Positions 58,759-64,000 of a stretch of DNA of 64,000 nt are shown here, piece after piece. The position numbers and the translations under genes were made by a program. The stretch is from JAHECE01 sp963780675 (lineage in GTDB: Bacteria > Actinomycetota > Actinomycetes > Actinomycetales > JAHECE01), in the NCBI GenBank assembly GCA_963780675.1, contig CAWACR010000008.1, positions 186,001-250,000 on the forward strand, written 5' to 3'. How positions within the stretch are numbered: the stretch's first letter is position 1; every line of letters begins with the position of its first letter. The notes below the pieces were generated by a model. That model was not told the origin of the DNA and ran no database searches. It worked only from the letters and a program-made list of their open reading frames with translations.

Positions 58759-59853
58759 ATGGCGTTCAAGCTCTCCCTGATCTCCGACGTCCGCTCGGCC
58801 GTTAAGGGTGCGGGTGACGTCGCCAAGGCCCTTGAGGACACGGCCGACGTCCTCGACGACGTCGCGCGCGACGCGTCCAAGACCGGCGACAAGGTCGGCG
58901 ACGAACTCCGCGACGGCGCCCGCCAGGCCGAACAGTCGGGCGAGAAGCTCGAACGGACGTTCCGTGACGCCCTCGACGCCGTGAAGCGCGACTCCAAGAA
59001 GGTGGGCGACGACCTTGGCGACAACGTCAAGCGCGGTGCCCGCGATGCAGAGCGGGCCGTCGATTCCTTCAAGGACGAGGCCCGGCAGAACTTCGCGGAG
59101 ACTGCCTCGTCTTTCGATGGGTCGATGGACTCCGTCGCTGACATGGCCCAATCGACTCTCGGTGGGCTCGCGACCGCGATCCCTGGCGCGGGGATCGCCC
59201 TCGCCGGTCTCGGCGCTGCTGCCGGCGTCTTCTACGAGCAGTGGAAGGACAACGCTGAGAAGACCCGGCAGGTGATCGCCGACATGTTTGACGACATGGT
59301 CGCGAGCGGCCGCGCCTACGCCTCCGAGGATCGGATCACGGAGAACCTCCGGAAGATCTACACCGACGCCGAGGACGCCGAGATCAAGCTTGGCGAGGTC
59401 CGAGACATCGCGGCCCGTACGGGGATGACTCAGGAACGCGTTGCCCTGGCCTTCTCCGAGGACACCACGGCACAGACTGAGCTGCTCGCCGCGCTCGCCG
59501 CCGCTCAGGAGGACGTCAACGCGACCTTGGCCGCCTCTGGTTACCCGGAGGGGGTCGCCAACTCCACCACCAGCACCCTTACCGGCTGGCGTGATCACCT
59601 CATCTCGCTGCAGCGCGAGCAGCAGACCGCAACCGACCTCTGGGGCTCCTACGCCAGCGCCGCGGGTCAGGCCATGACCGACGCAGCCGCCCAGGTCAGC
59701 GCCAAGTTCCCGCTCGTGCAGCCGCCGCCCCTGCTCGTGCGTGTCCAGACCCCGACAGCGGCTGAGGTTCAAGGCCAGTTCGCGACCATGCTCCGCGGCG
59801 TCGTGCTGCCGCCCATCTCCATCCGCGCGCGCCCGGGAGTGGAGTACCCGTGA
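58759..59853 (+). CDS. Coiled-coil protein resembling the N-terminal part of tail tape-measure proteins
   Basis: The 364-residue protein begins MAFKLSLISDVRSAVKGAGD, like the start of tape-measure proteins, followed by about 100 residues of charged helix with a repeating Asp/Lys/Glu pattern (TADVLDDVARDASKTGDKVGD). A hydrophobic Gly/Ala segment (about 133-152, LGGLATAIPGAGIALAGLGA) is followed by another long helical region and a Pro-rich end. Real tape-measure proteins are usually much longer and lie in a tail operon; no other tail gene is visible. It may imitate or interfere with a helper phage's tail, or be an unrelated coiled-coil protein. It lies 4 bases after xis and overlaps the next gene by 4. 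Confidence 0.6.
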   Translation: MAFKLSLISDVRSAVKGAGDVAKALEDTADVLDDVARDASKTGDKVGDELRDGARQAEQSGEKLERTFRDALDAVKRDSKKVGDDLGDNVKRGARDAERAVDSFKDEARQNFAETASSFDGSMDSVADMAQSTLGGLATAIPGAGIALAGLGAAAGVFYEQWKDNAEKTRQVIADMFDDMVASGRAYASEDRITENLRKIYTDAEDAEIKLGEVRDIAARTGMTQERVALAFSEDTTAQTELLAALAAAQEDVNATLAASGYPEGVANSTTSTLTGWRDHLISLQREQQTATDLWGSYASAAGQAMTDAAAQVSAKFPLVQPPPLLVRVQTPTAAEVQGQFATMLRGVVLPPISIRARPGVEYP

Positions 59854-60488
59854 TGAACGAGACGAACAGCGAGATGACGGGCGCCATGGTGTGCGCGGAT
59901 CTGCTCACCGATCCGCAGCTGATCCTGTGGCGGGTGGTCCTCGACGGGCAGGTCGTGGCGGCCGGGACCGTAGACAAGACCTGGGATGCCCCGGGTCAGC
60001 ATGACGTCGAGTTCGGGTGGGCTCTGGCGCGGGCCGGCTACGCCCTCGCCGGTGCGTGGTCCCCGCTCGCGGCGGGTGCGGGTGGGTCGTCGCCTCCGGG
60101 TGTGTGGGTCGCTGAGGTGTTCGCCCTTCCGGAGCTTGTGCCCGACTGCCCGTCCTGGTGCCAGGTTCACCCGGCAGGGACGCCCCTGGCTGAGGGCGTC
60201 TTCTACGTGGACGGTGGGACCACCCCGGCCGTCACGGTCCTGCACTCCGGCCCGGTGGGAACCCTTGAGGACCTGGCAGGCGTGTACGTGTGCTCGCGCG
60301 CGACATTCATGCCCCCGACTGGCGTCGTGCTGAACGGCCCGGCCGAGATCGTCATGGCGCAGTCCGGGGACTGGAAGAAGAAGTGGCTCGACGCCGATGA
60401 CGCGCGCAACCTCGCGACGCTGTTGACCAAGGCCGCGCGGATCGTCAACGTGTACCACCGCGCCGCTCGGGCGGGAGTCCCGCTGTGA
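59850..60488 (+). CDS. DUF6907-like protein of unknown function
   Basis: The 212-residue protein has a middle block with CPSWCQVHPAGTPLAEGVFY (about 95-115), a CxxxC...H arrangement typical of DUF6907 proteins in actinobacterial elements, and a C-terminal DADDARNLATLLTKAARIV helix like the family's end. The function of the family is unknown; Cys/His residues suggest metal binding. The first 75 residues are different and may bind a small ligand. It overlaps the tape-measure-like gene (ATGA) and the next gene. Confidence 0.65.
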   Translation: MMNETNSEMTGAMVCADLLTDPQLILWRVVLDGQVVAAGTVDKTWDAPGQHDVEFGWALARAGYALAGAWSPLAAGAGGSSPPGVWVAEVFALPELVPDCPSWCQVHPAGTPLAEGVFYVDGGTTPAVTVLHSGPVGTLEDLAGVYVCSRATFMPPTGVVLNGPAEIVMAQSGDWKKKWLDADDARNLATLLTKAARIVNVYHRAARAGVPL

Positions 60489-60748
60489 GCGGCGCCGTGA
60501 TGTTCGGCGTCCCGCCCCGGGACGGCCCGCCGCCCCGCAGCGGGTCCGTGCTCGGCGCATCCCAGGTGTGGCCGAGGGTGAGTCCGGGCGTCGAGAGCGA
60601 CTACCGGCGCACCGAGCGGGCCCTACAGGATGCCGTCGTTGCGGAGCGGCGGACCGGCTCTCGGGAGAGCGTGGAAGCGGCCGTGGCCGCGCTCAACGAC
60701 TACCGCGGCAGCTACCGTGCAGGGGCGGCTCGCCGGGGCACACAGTGA
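60485..60748 (+). CDS. Small element-borne protein, unknown
   Basis: An 87-residue protein with a Pro/Gly-rich start (VPPRDGPPPRSGSV) and a helical second half (SDYRRTERALQDAVVAERRTG). I recognise no family. GTGA overlaps at both ends support it as a true gene in the operon. Confidence 0.6.
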   Translation: MSGAVMFGVPPRDGPPPRSGSVLGASQVWPRVSPGVESDYRRTERALQDAVVAERRTGSRESVEAAVAALNDYRGSYRAGAARRGTQ

Positions 60749-62463
60749 GCGAGGACCGCGCCGCGCTGGCGGACCCGCCGTGGCAGGGCGACCCGTGGGC
60801 CGAGGCGGAGGCCGACCCCGGGTGGCCGCCTGCCGAGCCACCGGACGACGACGGCCCGCCGCCGGACCGGCCGACCGGGCCGGAGCCGCAACCGCCGCCG
60901 GGTGGTCAGGGTCCGCAGCACCGGGGACCGTCCGCGGCGTCGGTCCTGGTGCGCCTGGCGCTGGATTGCTACCGGCTGGGCTGCACCGACTCGGGAGAAG
61001 CGTTCGCTGTGCCCCGGGCGTCCTCGTCGTCAGCGGGAGAGCCGACCAACGGTGCTCACGTGGTGCGGATGCTCCGGGGTGGGCGCAAGTCGTTCCGCGC
61101 CGAGTTGTCCGCGTCCTACCGCCGGTTCACGGGCGGGAAGCCGGCCCCGCAACAGGCCCTCGCTGACGCGCTGCTGGCCCTACAGGGTGAGGCCCAGGAG
61201 CAGCGGCCCGAGGCCCTGCACCTGAGAGTTGCCGAGCGCGACGGCGCCGTGTGGGTGGACCTGGGAGACGAGAGCGGACGCGTCGTGCGGATCGCTGGCG
61301 GCTCGTGGGCCGTGGTCACGGAGGGTGTGCCGGTCCTGTTCCGCCGGACCGAACTCACGGGCGCACTTCCCGTGCCCCGTCCCGGCGGGAGCCTGACCGC
61401 GCTGTGGTCGGCCGTCAACGTGGTCGAGCGTGACCGGCCGCTGGTGCTGGCGTGGCTCACGGCCGCGATCTTGCGCCCGGGGATCCCGCACCCGATCCTC
61501 GCCCTGTTCGGTGAACAGGGCGCCGGCAAGTCCTCCGGCTCCAAGACCCTGGTCCGGCTCGTTGACCCTTCACCCGTGGAGCTGCGCAAGCCGCCCCGCG
61601 ACCCTGACGGGTGGGTGACCGCCGCCCAGGGGTCGTACGTCGTCGGGCTGGACAACCTCTCGACCGTCTCCGATTGGCTGAGCGACTCCCTGTGCCGGGC
61701 CGCAACCGGCGAGGGTGACGTGCGCCGCGCCCTCTACACAGACGGCGGGCTGTCCGTCTTCGCGTTCCGCCGGGTGATCCTGCTCAACGGCATCGACGTC
61801 GGCGCGATGCGTGGGGACCTGGCCGAACGCCTCGTCACGGTCACTCTGGACCGGATCAGCGAGGGCAGCCGGCGCACCGAGGAAGATCTGAGCGCGCTGT
61901 GGGACGTCTCCTACCCGTCGCTGTTCGGCGCCCTGCTCGACCTCGCGGCACGCGTCGCCGTCGCCCTCCCGGGCATTCAGCTCGCCGGCTCCCCGAGGAT
62001 GGCCGACTTCGCCCGCGTGCTCGCCGCCGTGGACGCCGAGTGCGGGACAGCGGGCCTGCCCAGGTACGTGGCCCAGGCCCGGAGCATGGCGGAAGACTCC
62101 CTTGACGCGGATCCCTTCCTTGTCGCCACTCGGACGAACCTCACCCGCACCTTCACGGGCACCGCGGGAGGGCTCCTGACCCTCGTGACACCGGTAGAGG
62201 ACGGCTGGCGCCCGCCGAGGGACTGGCCCAAGAACAGCCGCCAGGTCACCACGATCCTTCGCCGCAACGCTCCCGCGCTGCGCAACGCCGGGTGGCACGT
62301 GGAGGACCAAGGCGCCGAGAACAAGCAGCACGCGACGGTCTGGCAGATCACCCCCCCGCAACGCGAGGCCCCGGCGGCGCCCGCATCGGTGTGCGAGGTG
62401 CACGGTCCGACGCTCGACGGGCTGTGCGGACGCTGCGCCGTCGCCGAGGAAGAGCTGTGGTGA
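60745..62463 (+). CDS. P-loop ATPase, possible element replication helicase
   Basis: The 572-residue protein has an acidic Pro-rich N-terminus (1-65), a region of unknown fold (65-235), and an ATPase domain with Walker A FGEQGAGKSSGSK (about 255-267), a strand GSYVVGLDNLS (about 297-307, Walker B-like) and FRRVILLNGID (about 342-352, sensor-like). The layout resembles the D5/SF3-like helicase end of primase proteins in actinobacterial mobile elements, but a primase domain is not visible. CEVHGPTLDGLCGRC at the C-terminus looks like a zinc ribbon. It is the largest operon gene and probably its replication or packaging motor; which of these is inference. Confidence 0.65.
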   Translation: MSEDRAALADPPWQGDPWAEAEADPGWPPAEPPDDDGPPPDRPTGPEPQPPPGGQGPQHRGPSAASVLVRLALDCYRLGCTDSGEAFAVPRASSSSAGEPTNGAHVVRMLRGGRKSFRAELSASYRRFTGGKPAPQQALADALLALQGEAQEQRPEALHLRVAERDGAVWVDLGDESGRVVRIAGGSWAVVTEGVPVLFRRTELTGALPVPRPGGSLTALWSAVNVVERDRPLVLAWLTAAILRPGIPHPILALFGEQGAGKSSGSKTLVRLVDPSPVELRKPPRDPDGWVTAAQGSYVVGLDNLSTVSDWLSDSLCRAATGEGDVRRALYTDGGLSVFAFRRVILLNGIDVGAMRGDLAERLVTVTLDRISEGSRRTEEDLSALWDVSYPSLFGALLDLAARVAVALPGIQLAGSPRMADFARVLAAVDAECGTAGLPRYVAQARSMAEDSLDADPFLVATRTNLTRTFTGTAGGLLTLVTPVEDGWRPPRDWPKNSRQVTTILRRNAPALRNAGWHVEDQGAENKQHATVWQITPPQREAPAAPASVCEVHGPTLDGLCGRCAVAEEELW

Positions 62464-62645
62464 GCCGATCGCCGCGCGCGCGCACGCTCAAGGACGGGCG
62501 CCGCGTGATCGAGGACCGGGCCGGGCACCTGTGGCCCGTGACCGGGCTGTGGTGCGCCGCGTGCGGGATGCCCCTGCACCGCGCGCTCGTCACCGTGGGT
62601 GTGCATCCGTGCTGCCTGGTGCCCGTGGACCGGCGGCCCACGTGA
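62460..62645 (+). CDS. Small Cys-rich protein, unknown
   Basis: A 61-residue protein with a basic start (VSRSPRARTLKDGRR) and GLWCAACGMPLHRA then HPCCLVP. The CxxC and CC pairs suggest a zinc site. It overlaps its neighbours by 4 bases at both ends (GTGA), which supports it as real. Confidence 0.65.
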   Translation: MSRSPRARTLKDGRRVIEDRAGHLWPVTGLWCAACGMPLHRALVTVGVHPCCLVPVDRRPT

Positions 62646-63265
62646 ACGCCACCCGTAGGCGTGTCCGGGACGCCCTGGCCGACGTTGAGAACACCCTGGG
62701 GCCCCTCATCGCGGCCGCCGCCGTGCGGCTGTGCTACGACGCCCTATGGTCGCGCCGCGCCGCTGACGAGGCCCGCACGCTGCTCGGGTCGGCCCTGCCG
62801 ATCCCGGAGGGCGCGCGCGTGCTGTGGGCCGTGATCGCCCACCACGACGCCACCCGGGCCGCCTGGCCACGAACCGCCCCCCCGTGGTGGACGAGTGACC
62901 CCGACCACGCCGGCCGGCCCTGGCCGAGCGAGGAGGGTGAAGCGTTCGAGGGCTCCGGCCGGGTCCTCGCGATCACCCGGACCGCCCGTGCGATCGCCGC
63001 GGACCCACCCAAGGTCACGCCGATAGGCGACGACGGCCCCGCCGTCCTGGCCCACACCCGGCGGCTGCTGTTCGAGCTCGGCGCCCTGCCCCGCGCCGTC
63101 GCCCCGGACCCGGGGCTGTGGGAGCGCCTCGACCTCACGGCCGCGGCCCGGATCACCCAGCACGCCGAGACCTACACCGCGACGCTCCTGGCCGCCGGGA
63201 TGCTCGCCGCCGAGGCCGATGCCCTGCCACCGGCCCAACCCGTCTACCTCGCACGCACCGCCTAA
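62642..63265 (+). CDS. Element-borne protein, unknown
   Basis: A 207-residue, mainly helical protein (VRDALADVENTLGPLIAAAA; ADEARTLLGSALPIPEGARV) with Pro/Trp-rich APPWWTSDPDHAGRPWPSEE in the middle. I recognise no family. It is last in the overlapping operon; the next start follows 22 bases after its stop with AAGGGA before it. Confidence 0.6.
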   Translation: MNATRRRVRDALADVENTLGPLIAAAAVRLCYDALWSRRAADEARTLLGSALPIPEGARVLWAVIAHHDATRAAWPRTAPPWWTSDPDHAGRPWPSEEGEAFEGSGRVLAITRTARAIAADPPKVTPIGDDGPAVLAHTRRLLFELGALPRAVAPDPGLWERLDLTAAARITQHAETYTATLLAAGMLAAEADALPPAQPVYLARTA

Positions 63266-63287
63266 CCCCGGGAAGGGACGACGCCCC

Positions 63288-64000
63288 GTGAGCACGTCAC
63301 GCACCGCCCCAGCCGCGTGGACGCCGGCACTGACGCACTGGCGCCGGCACCTCACCGCATCCGGAGCCCGACCGCTGACCGTGCGAGCCCGCCTCGAGCA
63401 GCTCGGGCGCCTCGCCGCCGACGTCGCACCAGCCGGCCCCTGGAGACCTGACCACGGGGGACCTGGCCGAGTGGCTGCAGTCCCACCGTTGGGCCGTCGA
63501 GCACCCGTCGCGGCCACCGGGCGGCCGTGCGCGGGTTCTACGCCTGGGCCGTCGAGACCGGGCGCACGAGCACCGACCCCGGCGCGATCCCTGGCCCGGA
63601 TCGCGCCCCCGCCGGCTCGCCCACGGCCAGCCACGGACCACACCTACCGCGTCGCGCTCGCCACCGCCGACCCGCGCGAACGGCTCATGCTGCGCCTGGC
63701 CGCCGAACTCGGCCTCCGCCGCGGGGAAGTCGCCCGGGTCCACTCCCGCGACGTCCTGGACGACGACGGCGGCTGGTCGCTACTCGTGCACGGCAAGGGC
63801 AACCGAGACCGCGTCGTGCCCATGCCCGACCCCCTGGCCGACGCCATCCGGTCCCGCCCCGCCGGCTACCTGTTCCCTGGCGATGACGACGGGCACCTGA
63901 GCCCGAAGCGGGTAGGGGCACTGGTCTCCGGCCTGCTCCCGCCCGGCGTGACGATGCACGCCCTACGGCACCGCTTCGCCACCCGCGCCTACACCGTCGG
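63288..64000 (+). pseudogene. Second tyrosine integrase, frameshifted and cut by window edge
   Basis: Frame 1 begins with STSRTAPAAWTPALTHWRRH, a core-binding domain. Near 63444 the recognisable reading shifts to DLTTGDLAEWLQSHRWAVEH, near 63495-63508 to HRAAVRGFYAWAVETGRTST, and near 63576-63580 back to ARSLARIAPPPARPRPATDH. Three single-base insertions would explain it, together restoring the first frame. The catalytic part is intact as far as it goes: ELGLRRGEVARV (Arg), GKGNRDRVVPM (Lys) and HALRHRFATRAYTV (HxxR). The nucleophile Tyr would lie beyond base 64000. It is XerC/D-like. Because the first frame is never stopped, a full-length product with a scrambled stretch of about 45 residues is possible. 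Confidence 0.75.

Larger units (their letters stand above)
56259..64000. mobile_element. Integrated element next to tRNA-Ile (right end beyond window)
   Basis: From the tRNA 3' end rightward the gene order is tyrosine integrase, HTH protein, excisionase-like protein, tape-measure-like coiled-coil protein, DUF6907-like protein, small protein, P-loop ATPase, a Cys-rich small protein, an unknown protein and a second integrase. Genes from 59850 to 63265 mostly overlap by 4 bases, a compact phage-like operon. No capsid, terminase, relaxase or conjugation gene is visible, so it may be a satellite-like or integrative plasmid-type element. I do not find a second copy of the tRNA 3' end in the window, so the right boundary is unknown. 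Confidence 0.8.

Overview
The window is a very GC-rich chromosomal segment carrying the replication origin of an actinomycete. Gene content and order (rpmH-rnpA-yidD-yidC-jag-rsmG / parA-parB on one side, dnaA-dnaN-recF-dciA-gyrB-gyrA on the other, with padR-ino1, rpsF-ssb-rpsR-rplI and dnaB nearby) are those of Actinomycetota, and the neighbourhood of cca, a Nudix gene, a DUF6049 gene, murJ, trxB and trxA fits Micrococcales. The divergent membrane pyrophosphatase at the left edge suggests a Cellulomonas-like lineage; this family-level placement is inference.

Layout. 1-8.4 kb: proton-pumping pyrophosphatase, a glycosyltransferase, an LLM-type (probably F420-dependent) oxidoreductase, CorA, a truncated cation-transporter fragment, a CorC/HlyC-type transporter and a 2'-5' RNA ligase-like protein. 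8.5-16.9 kb: replicative helicase DnaB interrupted by an intein, a MATE exporter, the rplI-rpsR-ssb-rpsF operon (minus strand) and a class A penicillin-binding protein. 17.2-21.6 kb: padR-ino1 operon, an MFS transporter and a universal stress protein, separated by palindromic and tandem repeats. 21.7-34 kb: cca facing a plus-strand cluster of Nudix, DUF6049, MurJ fused to a pseudokinase, trxB, trxA, an aminotransferase and a D-Ala-D-Ala ligase-like gene. 34-45.3 kb: parB-parA, then about 5.5 kb without a recognisable intact gene, then rsmG, jag, yidC, yidD, rnpA and rpmH. 45.3-56.3 kb: dnaA, oriC, dnaN, recF, dciA, gyrB (with a one-base frameshift), gyrA, a DUF3566 gene and tRNA-Ile. 56.3-64 kb: an integrated element next to tRNA-Ile that runs off the right edge.

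How the parts work together. DnaA and its boxes (oriC between dnaA and dnaN, with more boxes upstream of dnaA, gyrB and dnaB) start replication; DciA probably helps load DnaB; DnaN, SSB, RecF and gyrase serve the fork; ParA/ParB act on five parS or parS-like sites spread over 36.1-41.8 kb. Those sites flank and punctuate the decayed 5.5-kb interval, which contains remnants of IS110- and IS5-family transposases and a 23-bp tandem repeat.

Most interesting points: (1) the element's tyrosine integrase carries, inside its catalytic domain, an extra segment of about 75 residues that reads as a peptidoglycan-binding-like fold; (2) the DnaB intein lacks the N-terminal nucleophile and has the Trp-Cys-Thr set of class 3 inteins plus a LAGLIDADG endonuclease; (3) the parS-rich decayed interval between parA and rsmG; (4) the tRNA-Ile element combines xis, a tape-measure-like coiled-coil protein, a DUF6907-like protein and a P-loop ATPase, followed by a second, frameshifted integrase; (5) gyrB has a single extra G, which is probably a sequence error and is a warning about other one-base shifts here.
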